Assembly: GCA_963798505.1 (NCBI GenBank) | Contig: CAWCTX010000005.1 | Span: forward strand, 1,116,001 to 1,180,000 | Length of the DNA: 64,000 bases | Reading direction: 5' to 3' | DNA from: CAVWSM01 sp963798505 | Lineage (GTDB): Bacteria; Actinomycetota; Actinomycetes; Jiangellales; Jiangellaceae | Position numbers and translations under genes: made by a program | Notes under the pieces: model-generated | Database searches by the model: none | Seen by the model: the letters and a program-made list of their open reading frames with translations, nothing else | What the model was told of the DNA's origin: nothing | Part shown: positions 37,655-45,884 of the stretch, piece by piece | How positions within the stretch are numbered: position 1 is the first letter of the stretch | How the letters are laid out: each line of letters starts with the position of its first letter

Positions 37655-37753
37655 AGACTGTCAGAACCGCAAGCAACCAACTGAAGTGCGGAAGGCCCGC
37701 TCTGCGATCCGGACAGTCGGGCTGGCAACCCGCCGCGATGGCAGTTTGCCGAC

Positions 37754-38536
37754 TCAGAGCGGCTCGGGCACAACCGGGGCAAGCTCAGGACGCTTGGGCG
37801 CCCGCCCGTCACCGGACGACCTGCCCTGCAACCGGCGCAGCACCCACGGCGCCAAGTACACGCCCGCCCACCGCACATCGGAGCCGCGCGCCGAGAGCCA
37901 CGGCACCGGATCCGCTGGCGTCAGCGGCACCCGCCAGTCCGGCAGCGGCTCGAACGGCACCTGAAGCACCTCGCAGACCGCGGCCGCAATGCGCTCATGC
38001 CCGACACCCGACAGATGCAGACGATCGGCGCTCCACATGTCCGGGTGCTGCCACACGTCGGGCGCCACGATGTCGGCGACGAGGCAGCCGTACCGGTCGG
38101 CCGTGCGCATGATGGCCGCATTGAACGCCGCGATCCGGGCGCTCATGCGGCCGCGCCCCGTCGCGCCGGCCGCCCGGCTCGCGCCGCCCCCGCGGAACAC
38201 CAGCACGTCAATGCCGTCGGCGCGTAACTCCCGGACGGCACGGTCGAAGAGCCCCGCGACGTACGGCACCTCGACCCTCGGCCGCAGCAGGTCGTTGACC
38301 CCAGCGAACAGGGTCACCAGGTCGGGCCGCATCTCGACCGCTCGAGGAACCTGCTCGTCGACGATCTGCCGGATGAGCTTGCCGCGCACCGCGAGGTTCG
38401 CATACTGCAGCTCGGGCTCGACCATGGCGAGCGACTCGGCCACGAGATCCGCCCAGCCGCGCAAGGTCCCGTCGGGACGTTGATCGTTCAGGCCCTCGGT
38501 GAATGAGTCGCCGATGGCGACATAGCGCTTCCACAC
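37754..38536 (-). CDS. SGNH/GDSL hydrolase
   Basis: 260 residues from a GTG at 38536. Block I is YVAIGDSFTEGLND (nucleophile Ser), block II is the Gly in LAVRGKLI, block III is the Asn in LFAGVNDLLRP, and block V is DRLHLSGVGHERIA with the Asp-x-x-His pair. There is no signal peptide, so this is a cytosolic esterase or lipase of the GDSL family. The start overlaps a region divergent from the DNA ligase gene. The natural substrate is unknown. Confidence 0.88.
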   Translation of the reverse strand: MWKRYVAIGDSFTEGLNDQRPDGTLRGWADLVAESLAMVEPELQYANLAVRGKLIRQIVDEQVPRAVEMRPDLVTLFAGVNDLLRPRVEVPYVAGLFDRAVRELRADGIDVLVFRGGGASRAAGATGRGRMSARIAAFNAAIMRTADRYGCLVADIVAPDVWQHPDMWSADRLHLSGVGHERIAAAVCEVLQVPFEPLPDWRVPLTPADPVPWLSARGSDVRWAGVYLAPWVLRRLQGRSSGDGRAPKRPELAPVVPEPL

Positions 38537-38586
38537 GGGTGCTGAGTCTGCCAAACCCTGTCGGTCGGGGCGGGCACCATGGTCCT

Positions 38587-40119
38587 GTGCTCCTCGCCAC
38601 GGTCGCCGCCACCTCTGCCGAGGTCGCCGCCACGTCTGCCAGGTCTCTGAAGGTTGCGGCGCTGGCGGCATGTCTGAAAGACGCTGCCGACGACGAGGTG
38701 CCCGTGGTGGTCGCCTACCTGTCCGGCGACCTGCGGCAGCGGCGCACGGGGTTGGGCTTTGCCGCGCTGCGCACCGAGGCCGGCCCGGCCGACGCGCCGA
38801 CCCTCACCATCCTCGAGGTCGACGCGGAGTTCGAGCGGCTCTCCAGCCTGGCGGGCAAGGGCTCGCAGACGGCACGACGCGATGCCTTCGCCGCGTTGAT
38901 GGCTCGGGCGACCGCGCCGGAGCAGCGACTGCTCCGCGGCCTGGTCTCCGGCGAGCTGCGCCAAGGTGCCCTCGAGGGCGTGATGCTGGAAGCAGTCGCC
39001 GTTGCCGCCGGGGTCCCAGCGGCAGCCGTACGCAGGGCGGTCACGCTCGCCGGGTCGGCCGCGACGGTCGCGCAGGCGGTGCTGGCCCGGGGCGAGGCCG
39101 GCCTCGAGGCGTTCCGCCTGCAGGTGGGCTTGCCGCTCCGCCCGATGCTGGCGCAGCCCGCGAGCGACATCGCCGACGCGTTGGCCAGAGTGAGCCCCGC
39201 CGCGGTTGAGTGGAAGCTCGACGGTATCCGTGTCCAGGTGCACCGCGACGGTGACGACGTCCGGCTGTTCACCCGCACCCTCGACGACATCACCGACCGG
39301 CTGCCGGAGGTCGTCGATGTCGTACGGTCGCTGCCCGCGCGCACATTGGTCCTCGACGGCGAGACCATCGCACTGCGTCCCGATGGCCGGCCGCGGCCGT
39401 TCCAGCAGACGGCGAGCCGCACCATGACGCGCGGCGGCACCGCGGCAGCAGCTTCGTCGACGCCCTTGACCCTGTTCGTGTTCGACGCGCTGCACGTCGA
39501 CGGGGACGACCTCGTCGGGGCGACCGGAGCGGAGCGGTGGGCAGCGTTGGAGCAGGCCGTGCCCGAGCACCTGCGCGTGCCGCGCATCGTCACGGGCGAC
39601 GTCGCGGAGGCGTCGGCGTTTCTCGACGACGCGCTGCAGCGCGGCCACGAGGGCGTGGTGGTCAAGTCGCTCGACGTGGTCTACGAAGCCGGCCGGCGCG
39701 GGGTCGGGTGGCTCAAGGTCAAGCCGCGCCACACGCTCGACCTCGTCGTTCTGGCCGTGGAGTGGGGCCATGGTCGCCGCACAGGCAAGCTCTCCAACCT
39801 GCACCTGGGCGCGCGTGGGCCAGACGACGGGTTCGTGATGCTCGGCAAGACGTTCAAGGGCCTGACCGACGCCATGCTCGAATGGCAGACCGAGCGGCTG
39901 CTGGCGCTCGCCGATGGGCCCACCGACGGCTGGGTCGTCCACGTGCGCCCCGAGCTCGTCGTCGAGGTCGCGTTCGACGGCGTACAGACATCACCGCGCT
40001 ACCCCGGCGGCATGGCGCTGCGCTTCGCACGGGTCCTCCGGCACCGGCCCGACAAGCCCGTCACCGAGATCGACAGCGTCGACACCGTGCGGGCAATCCA
40101 CGAGTCCGCCGCCCACTAG
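38587..40119 (+). CDS. ATP-dependent DNA ligase (LigB type)
   Basis: 510 residues from a GTG at 38587. An N-terminal ligase-associated domain is followed by the nucleotidyltransferase core with motif I AVEWKLDGIRVQVHRDG (the adenylated Lys in KLDG), motif III TLFVFDALHVDGDD, motif IV GHEGVVVKSLD, and motif V GWLKVKPRHTLDLVVLAVE. The OB-fold ends with MALRFARVLRHRPDK, the R-x-D-K-x-x-x-E/D signature of motif VI. Length and layout match mycobacterial LigB (Rv3062). It seals nicks using ATP, beside the NAD-dependent replicative LigA expected elsewhere in the genome. Confidence 0.9.
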   Translation: MLLATVAATSAEVAATSARSLKVAALAACLKDAADDEVPVVVAYLSGDLRQRRTGLGFAALRTEAGPADAPTLTILEVDAEFERLSSLAGKGSQTARRDAFAALMARATAPEQRLLRGLVSGELRQGALEGVMLEAVAVAAGVPAAAVRRAVTLAGSAATVAQAVLARGEAGLEAFRLQVGLPLRPMLAQPASDIADALARVSPAAVEWKLDGIRVQVHRDGDDVRLFTRTLDDITDRLPEVVDVVRSLPARTLVLDGETIALRPDGRPRPFQQTASRTMTRGGTAAAASSTPLTLFVFDALHVDGDDLVGATGAERWAALEQAVPEHLRVPRIVTGDVAEASAFLDDALQRGHEGVVVKSLDVVYEAGRRGVGWLKVKPRHTLDLVVLAVEWGHGRRTGKLSNLHLGARGPDDGFVMLGKTFKGLTDAMLEWQTERLLALADGPTDGWVVHVRPELVVEVAFDGVQTSPRYPGGMALRFARVLRHRPDKPVTEIDSVDTVRAIHESAAH

Positions 40120-40204
40120 GACCCTGGCCCTGCGCACCGGGAAGGCCACGGTAGGACAATGCGTTCAGCACGGTGTCGGAGCCGCCCCCGGTCAAGGAGT
40201 GCAC

Positions 40205-41086
40205 ATGCCCATTGCCCACGATCCCGATCCGGCCCTCACGGGATACGCGCACCCCGAACGGCTGGTCACCACCGAATGGCTCGAGAAGAACCTGGGCGAT
40301 GCCGGCCTTGTCGTCGTCGAGTCCGACGAGGACGTCCTGCTCTATGACACCGGACACATCCCGGGTGCCGTCAAAGTCGACTGGCACCTTCACCTCAACG
40401 ACCCCGTGACGCGGGACTACGTCGACGGTCAGCGGTTCGCCGCGCTGCTCGGCGGTCTCGGCATCGGTCGCGACACCACCGTCGTGATCTACGGCGACAA
40501 GAACAACTGGTGGGCGGCCTACGCGTTGTGGGTGTTCACGCTGTTCGGCCACCCCGACGTGCGGCTGCTCGACGGCGGCCGGGCCAAGTGGGTCGCGGAA
40601 GGACGCCCGCTGACCCGCGACGTGCCGACGCCGACACCGACCACCTATCCCGCGATCGAACGCGACGACTCACAGATCCGGGCCTTCCGCGACCAGGTCC
40701 TCGACCACCTGGGCAGACCACTCATCGACGTGCGCTCCCCCGGCGAGTTCTCGGGCGAGCTGCTGCACATGCCCGACTACCCGCAGGAGGGGGCGGTGCG
40801 TGGCGGGCACATCCCCGGCGCCCGCAACATCCCGTGGGCCCGGGCGGCCGCCGAGGACGCGACGTTCAAGCCGCGCGACGAGCTCGAGGCGCTGTACGCC
40901 GGGGAGGCTGGGCTCAGCCCCTCCGATGACGTCGTCGTCTACTGCCGCATCGGCGAGCGATCGTCGCACACATGGTTCGTGCTGACGCACCTGCTGGGGT
41001 ACGAGAGGGTCAGAAACTACGATGGATCGTGGACCGAGTGGGGTAACTCGGTTCGCGTACCGATCGAGCAAGGAGCTGGTTCGTGA
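40205..41086 (+). CDS. sseA: Two-domain thiosulfate/3-mercaptopyruvate sulfurtransferase
   Basis: 293 residues. The N-terminal domain includes VVESDEDVLLYDTGHIPGAVKVDW and VVIYGDKNNWWAAYALWVF. The C-terminal catalytic domain has LIDVRSPGEFSGEL, GGHIPGARNIPWARAA and the active-site loop VVYCRIGERSSHTWFVL, with the persulfide Cys at about residue 244. The CRIGERS loop is that of actinobacterial SseA/CysA-type proteins. It directly precedes sufE and the genes overlap (GTGA), which suggests that it supplies or handles sulfane sulfur for SufE-dependent cluster assembly. Confidence 0.88.
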   Translation: MPIAHDPDPALTGYAHPERLVTTEWLEKNLGDAGLVVVESDEDVLLYDTGHIPGAVKVDWHLHLNDPVTRDYVDGQRFAALLGGLGIGRDTTVVIYGDKNNWWAAYALWVFTLFGHPDVRLLDGGRAKWVAEGRPLTRDVPTPTPTTYPAIERDDSQIRAFRDQVLDHLGRPLIDVRSPGEFSGELLHMPDYPQEGAVRGGHIPGARNIPWARAAAEDATFKPRDELEALYAGEAGLSPSDDVVVYCRIGERSSHTWFVLTHLLGYERVRNYDGSWTEWGNSVRVPIEQGAGS

Positions 41087-41514
41087 CCCTGCCTGCCACG
41101 CTGCAGGAGATCGTCGACGACTTCAACGCGGTGTCTCCGGCCGACCGCCTGCAGCTGCTGCTTGAGTTCTCCGAGGGGCTGGAGCCGCTTCCGGGGCGCT
41201 ACGCCGACCATCCCGAGCTGCTCGAGCCGGTGCCGGAGTGCCAGTCGCCGCTGTTCCTCGCGACCGAAATCGATGGGGTGGACGTTGCCCGGCTGTTCTT
41301 CCAGGCGCCCCAGGAGTCGCCGACGACCCGCGGGTTCGCCGGGATCCTGCAGTCGGGGCTCGACGGTCAGCCGGTTGGTGACGTGCTCGCGGTTCCCGAC
41401 GACGCACCGCTGCGCTTCGGCCTGGCCGAGGTGGTCAGCCCGCTGCGGCTGCGCGGCATGGTGGCCATGCTCGGCCGGGTCAAGCGGCAGCTGCGGGAGC
41501 GTGCCGCGGCCTGA
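41083..41514 (+). CDS. sufE: SufE-like sulfur acceptor
   Basis: 143 residues from a GTG overlapping the sulfurtransferase stop. The family core is LQEIVDDFNAVSPADRLQLLLEFSE, then the acceptor Cys in LEPVPECQSPLFLATEIDG (residue 51 or so), and the closing helix SPLRLRGMVAMLGRVKRQL. SufE takes persulfide from a cysteine desulfurase or, in this genomic pairing, possibly from the adjacent sulfurtransferase, and passes it on for Fe-S cluster or other sulfur chemistry. The sseA-sufE pair is common in actinobacteria. Confidence 0.87.
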   Translation: MTLPATLQEIVDDFNAVSPADRLQLLLEFSEGLEPLPGRYADHPELLEPVPECQSPLFLATEIDGVDVARLFFQAPQESPTTRGFAGILQSGLDGQPVGDVLAVPDDAPLRFGLAEVVSPLRLRGMVAMLGRVKRQLRERAAA

Positions 41515-41532
41515 GGCGGACTGCATCGCTGG

Positions 41533-41560
41533 TACGATGAACGTAGGCTCTGAGCCTACG
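41533..41560 (+). promoter_or_regulatory. AbiE promoter with palindromic operator
   Basis: A -10-like TACGAT (41533-41538) is followed by a perfect palindrome CGTAGGCTC-T-GAGCCTACG (41542-41560), immediately before the GGAGG ribosome binding site of the AbiEi gene. Characterised AbiEi antitoxins repress their own promoter by binding inverted repeats. A dyad placed at the expected transcription start fits that role. Confidence 0.65.
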
Positions 41561-41572
41561 GAGGTCATACTC

Positions 41573-42208
41573 ATGCCGCCAGGCACCTTGCCCATCGACC
41601 TCGCGCGGCGACCGCTCGCGGTGCTGCGTCCGCGCGACGCCGCCGACGTCTACGCGCACCCGCGGGCCGAGTTCGCCCGCCTCTCGGAGCAAGGCCTGCT
41701 GCGCCGGGTCGCGACGGGCTATTACGTACGCGTGCCGCCGGAGCGCGTCGGCGACGACGGGTGGCGGCCGGATCTGCATGCGACGGCGCTTGGCATGGCG
41801 GCCGCCGACTATGGTCGGGACGCGATCGCCCTCATGCATCTGTCGGCCGCCCGCATGCACCGAGCACTCCCCCGAGAGATCGCGCTGGCGGTTGTCGCCG
41901 TACCCAAGCAACGTCCGAGGCTGCGACTGCTCGGCGGCGCGGCGACGTTCGTGCGCCGCGACATGGCCCGGCTTGACGTCGAACGACTCACCACCGACCT
42001 CGTCGAGTCCTGGGTGACGACGGTCGAGCAGACGATCGTCGACCTGGCCGCGAGGCCGGAGCTCGGCGGAGTCGACGCCACCACGATCCGGGAAGCCCTC
42101 GTGTCCCTGACCCGGCGCGCCGACTGGCAGATCGTCGATGAGCTCGCCGCCCAGCAGCGGCACCGGGCCGCCGTCGCTCGCGCCCGTGACTTGGTTGAGG
42201 GTGCTTGA
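41573..42208 (+). CDS. AbiEi-like type IV antitoxin/autorepressor
   Basis: 211 residues from ATG 41573, which has a GGAGG ribosome binding site. The N-terminal winged helix carries EFARLSEQGLLRRVATGYYVRVP, the recognisable L-x-R-x-x-x-G-x-Y pattern of AbiEi. The central antitoxin domain has ALMHLSAARMHRALPREIALAVVAVP and the C-terminal part has VESWVTTVEQTIVDLAARPELGGV. AbiEi proteins bind inverted repeats in their promoter and counteract the AbiEii nucleotidyltransferase. The toxin gene overlaps the 3' end by 23 bases. The system was first described as abortive-infection phage defence. Confidence 0.85.
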   Translation: MPPGTLPIDLARRPLAVLRPRDAADVYAHPRAEFARLSEQGLLRRVATGYYVRVPPERVGDDGWRPDLHATALGMAAADYGRDAIALMHLSAARMHRALPREIALAVVAVPKQRPRLRLLGGAATFVRRDMARLDVERLTTDLVESWVTTVEQTIVDLAARPELGGVDATTIREALVSLTRRADWQIVDELAAQQRHRAAVARARDLVEGA

Positions 42209-42853
42209 CGCTGGCGCCGCGGTCCAGGTCGCGGCGCGGTTCGGGGCAACGGACGAGCAGGTCCGCCGCGATCATCTCGTGGCGCACATGCTCGCCGGGC
42301 TGGCCAGACTTGAGATCGGTGGGTTGGTGTTCTTCGGCGGCACCGCACTCAGCCTCACCCACCTGCCGAACGGAAGGCTGTCGGAGGACGTCGACCTCTA
42401 CGTCCCTGCCCGCGCTCAGGTGGCGCGCGTGGTCGACAAGGAGCTGCCTCGGATGCTGCGCCGCGAGTACCCGCGATCGCAGTGGGACCCGGCACTCAGC
42501 GCGGTGCGGGCCACCGCGGCCGCACGCCTCGTGACCGAAGAGGGCCTGGCGATCCGGGTGCAGCTCCTCGACGCCGACGCCCAAGGCTGGCGTTGGCTTC
42601 CCACCGAGGTGCGCGCACTCGAGCAGCGATACGGCGACGTGCCCGTCACCAGCATTGCGGTGCCCACGCGGGCCGCCTTCGTCGCGATGAAGGCGGCCGC
42701 GTGGGTCGACCGTCGAGCCGCCCGCGACCTGTTCGACCTCCCGACCTCGCTGTCCGGCCGCCGATCGACTGGCAGGCCCAGCTCGCCCACCAGACCCGCG
42801 ACCTCGCGACCGCCGAGGACTGTCTCGCGGTGGTGCAAGCCGCGCTGCGCTGA
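42186..42853 (+). CDS. AbiEii-like nucleotidyltransferase toxin, frameshifted
   Basis: About 222 residues from GTG 42186 (GTG 42201 possible). The DNA polymerase beta-like NTase core is clear: VFFGGTALSLTHLPNGRLSEDVDLYVP has the G-G-T-x-L...R-x-S-x-D-x-D-L pattern with both metal Asp. PTRAAFVAMKAAAWVDRRAARDLFDL follows. Near 42740 the frame is lost; the family's ending (DWQAQLAHQTRDLATAEDCLAVVQAAL) lies in another frame and stops at 42853. The spacing between RDLFDL and DWQAQL looks short for the family, so a small deletion may have removed the helical linker. Whether the toxin works in the organism is uncertain. Confidence 0.75.
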
Positions 42854-42862
42854 CACTCCGGA

Positions 42863-43627
42863 TCAAGCGCGCTCGGCGCGGTCGGCGTTGGCGTGGATCG
42901 CGTCGCGAACGTACTGCGCCAAGCCCGGTGCCATGTGGTCGTACGTCTTCGTGAACCGCGCGTCCGCCACGTACATGTCGCCAAGGCCGCGCTGGACTTC
43001 GTACGAGCACTCGTAGAACCACCGGCTGATGTGCAGTCGGTGCGCCTCGACCCCGTCCATGGCCTCGGGTGAGTCAGCGGGCTTGCCGCTTCTGTAGACC
43101 GCGAGCAGGTGCTCGCTGATCTCCTTCGCCTCCTGCTGGATGCCCAGCCAGTCGGCCTTGGTGTACGACGACGTACGCCGCTGCGACTCGCGGTAGGCGT
43201 CGGAATCGCCCCACCGCTGCTCGACCTCCTCGGCGTGATCGGTCGGGTCGAAGTCGCCGAACACCTCGAGCATCTCGTCGGGGGTCAGGCTGATCCCCAT
43301 CTCGTGTGCCTCCATCGTCTTCTCCAGTGTCGTGATGATTCGGTCGAGCCGGGCCTGCTTGTGCCGCAGCAGCTCGTGTTGGCGGCGCAGGTGCGCGACC
43401 GTGTCGATCGCCGGGTCGTCGAGGATCTTGGTGATCTCGTCGAGGCCGAAACCGAGCTCGCGGTAGGCCAGGATGCGCTGCAGGCGCTCCAGGTCGCCGT
43501 GGTCATAGGTGCGGTAGCCGCCGCTCGTACGACCGCTCGGGGTAAGCACGCCCAGCTCGTCGTAGTGATGCAGCGTGCGCACGGTCACATCTGCCATCCG
43601 CGCGACCTCGCCCACCGTCCAGCTCAT
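42863..43627 (-). CDS. MerR family regulator with TipAS domain
   Basis: 254 residues. The MerR HTH and dimerisation helix run from SWTVGEVARMADVTVRTLHHYDELGVL through GYRTYDHGDLERLQRILAYRELGFGLDEITKIL to the coiled coil up to about residue 110. The C-terminal TipAS domain (EVEQRWGDSDAYRESQRRTSSYTKADWLGIQQEAKE, then HRLHISRWFYECSYEVQRGLGDMYVADARFTKTYD) is a ligand-capture fold first described in the thiostrepton-induced TipAL of Streptomyces. It likely activates genes in response to peptide antibiotics or other ligands. It starts 108 bases from the divergent RecQ gene. Confidence 0.88.
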   Translation of the reverse strand: MSWTVGEVARMADVTVRTLHHYDELGVLTPSGRTSGGYRTYDHGDLERLQRILAYRELGFGLDEITKILDDPAIDTVAHLRRQHELLRHKQARLDRIITTLEKTMEAHEMGISLTPDEMLEVFGDFDPTDHAEEVEQRWGDSDAYRESQRRTSSYTKADWLGIQQEAKEISEHLLAVYRSGKPADSPEAMDGVEAHRLHISRWFYECSYEVQRGLGDMYVADARFTKTYDHMAPGLAQYVRDAIHANADRAERA

Positions 43628-43735
43628 GGGTTCGACGCTAGAGCCTCACGCCGCGTCAGGGTCAACACCTCGCGGCCGGATGTGTCCGGGGTCCTGCCTA
43701 GTGTCTGTGTCACTGCACGTAGGACAGGAGAGCGG

Positions 43736-45874
43736 ATGCCGACACATGCCCAACCGATCCAGGCCGAGCCGAGCCAGGCCGAAGGCTTGCGGGCGCTGCG
43801 CGAGCTCACCGGCGACCCGCAGGCAGAGTTCCGCGACGGCCAGTGGGAGGCGATCGAGCACCTCGTCGAAGGGGGCCGAGCGCTCGTCGTGCAACGCACC
43901 GGGTGGGGCAAGTCGGCTGTCTACTTCGTGACCACGACGTTGCTGAGGGCCCGCGGTGCCGGCCCGACGCTCATCGTGTCCCCGCTCCTCGCGCTGATGC
44001 GCAACCAGGTGGCCGCGGCGGTCAGTGCCGGCATCCGCGCCCACACCGTCAACTCCGCCAACGTCACCGAGTGGGAGCAGGTGCGAGCCGCGCTCGCTGC
44101 CGACAGTGTCGACCTGTTGCTGGTGAGCCCGGAGCGACTCAACAACTCGGAGTTCCGCGACGTCTGGCTGCCCGCGCTCACGTCGGCGGTCGGTCTGCTC
44201 GTCGTCGACGAAGCGCACTGCATCTCCGACTGGGGGCACGACTTCCGGCCCGACTACCGGCGCATCAAGGACATGGTCACGGGGCTGCCCGCCGGAACGC
44301 CCGTCCTCGCCACCACGGCCACCGCCAACTCTCGGGTTGTGGCCGACGTGGTCGAGCAGCTGGCGACCCCGACCGCGCCCGTGCGCCCGATCCGCGGGTC
44401 GCTCGACCGCGAGTCGCTGCGCCTCGGCGTCCTGTCCTTGCCGACCGCGGCCGATCGCCTCGCCTGGCTGGCCGACCATCTGCGTGACCTCCCGGGCAGC
44501 GGGATCATCTACACGCTCACCGTCGCCGCGACCGAGCAGGTTGCCCAGTTCCTGCGCGCGCAGGGCTATGACGTACTGGCCTACTCCGGGCGCACCGACG
44601 AGGCCGAGCGGCTCACCGCCGAGCAGGCTCTCCTCGACAACTCCGTGAAGGCCCTCGTGGCCACGTCGGCGCTCGGCATGGGATTCGACAAGCCCGACCT
44701 GGGGTTTGTGCTCCACCTCGGCGCGCCTGCCTCTCCCATCGCCTACTACCAGCAGGTTGGCCGTGCCGGGCGTGCCGTGGACCATGCCGACGTGCTGTTG
44801 CTGCCCGGCCAGGAGGACGAGGACATCTGGCGCTACTTCGAGTCGGTGGCGTTCCCCGCACAGACGCAGGCACAAGCGGTGCTGTCGACGCTGGCCGATG
44901 CCGGGTCACCGTTGTCGACCGCCGCGCTCGAGGCGCGGGTCGACATCCGCCACACGCGCCTCGAGCTGCTGCTCAAGGTGCTCGACGTCGACGGCGCGGT
45001 GTCGCGCGTGCGCGGCGGGTGGGTGTCGACCGGTGCCGACTGGCACTACGACGTCGAGCGCTACTCGGCCGTTGCCGCGACCCGGCGTTCCGAGCAGCAC
45101 GCGATGCGGGCCTATGTGTCGGGGCGCGACATGTGCCGCCTCGAGTTCCTCCGGCGGCAGCTCGACGACCCGCACGCCGCGCCGTGCGGACGTTGCGACA
45201 CGTGCGCCGGAGTCTGGTATCCGACTGAAGTACGGCATGACACGCGCTCGGCGGCCACCGGCGACCTTCAGCGCGCGGGCGTCCCGATCGAGCCACGGAG
45301 TCTCTGGCCGACGGCCATGGACCGGCTGGGTGTCGACGTCCGCGGCCGCATCGACGCTTCCGACCGGGTGGAGTCCGGCCGCGCGCTGGCGCGGCTGTCC
45401 GACCTGGGCTGGGGCAACCGGGTGCGGGAGCTCGTCGGTCCCGAGGCTGTCGACGGTCCGGTGCCCGACGACGTCGTGGCCGCCTGCGTGGCTGCGCTGC
45501 GGGACTGGCCCTGGGAGCGGCGCCCGCAAGGTGTCGTGGCGATGCCCTCCCGCGCTCGACCGGAGCTTGTCGGGTCCTTGGCGCGGCGCATCGCGGAGAT
45601 CGGCCGGCTGGACGATCTAGGCACGATTGGCTATCGCGGCGACGGGCCTCGTGGTGAAGCCGGCGGCAACAGCGCCTTCCGGCTCGCCGCCGTGTGGGAC
45701 CGGGTGGTAGTCCCAGCGGAGGTCACGGCCGCGATTGCCGGCCTCGGTCAGGCACCGGTGCTTCTCGTCGACGACTTCGCCGACTCGCGCTGGACCATCA
45801 CCGTGTCCGGGCGGGCACTGCGGCGAGCGGGGGCGGCGCAGGTGCTCCCGTTCGTGCTCGGCGTGGTCGGCTAG
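43736..45874 (+). CDS. RecQ-family ATP-dependent DNA helicase with a phosphoribosyltransferase-like tail
   Basis: 712 residues from ATG 43736 with an AGGACAGGAG ribosome binding site. The helicase core shows Walker A VQRTGWGKSAVYF, Walker B/DEAH LLVVDEAHCISDWGHDFRPDY, motif III LATTATAN, and motif VI YYQQVGRAGR. The zinc site has four Cys (MCRLEFLRRQLDDPHAAPCGRCDTCAG). The last 250 residues are not HRDC. Near their end, VLLVDDFADSRWTITVSGRALRRAGA is the PRPP-loop motif of type I phosphoribosyltransferases. This helicase-PRTase fusion is a recognised actinobacterial arrangement whose purpose is unknown. Confidence 0.87.
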   Translation: MPTHAQPIQAEPSQAEGLRALRELTGDPQAEFRDGQWEAIEHLVEGGRALVVQRTGWGKSAVYFVTTTLLRARGAGPTLIVSPLLALMRNQVAAAVSAGIRAHTVNSANVTEWEQVRAALAADSVDLLLVSPERLNNSEFRDVWLPALTSAVGLLVVDEAHCISDWGHDFRPDYRRIKDMVTGLPAGTPVLATTATANSRVVADVVEQLATPTAPVRPIRGSLDRESLRLGVLSLPTAADRLAWLADHLRDLPGSGIIYTLTVAATEQVAQFLRAQGYDVLAYSGRTDEAERLTAEQALLDNSVKALVATSALGMGFDKPDLGFVLHLGAPASPIAYYQQVGRAGRAVDHADVLLLPGQEDEDIWRYFESVAFPAQTQAQAVLSTLADAGSPLSTAALEARVDIRHTRLELLLKVLDVDGAVSRVRGGWVSTGADWHYDVERYSAVAATRRSEQHAMRAYVSGRDMCRLEFLRRQLDDPHAAPCGRCDTCAGVWYPTEVRHDTRSAATGDLQRAGVPIEPRSLWPTAMDRLGVDVRGRIDASDRVESGRALARLSDLGWGNRVRELVGPEAVDGPVPDDVVAACVAALRDWPWERRPQGVVAMPSRARPELVGSLARRIAEIGRLDDLGTIGYRGDGPRGEAGGNSAFRLAAVWDRVVVPAEVTAAIAGLGQAPVLLVDDFADSRWTITVSGRALRRAGAAQVLPFVLGVVG

Positions 45875-45884
45875 GTTCGCTGCC

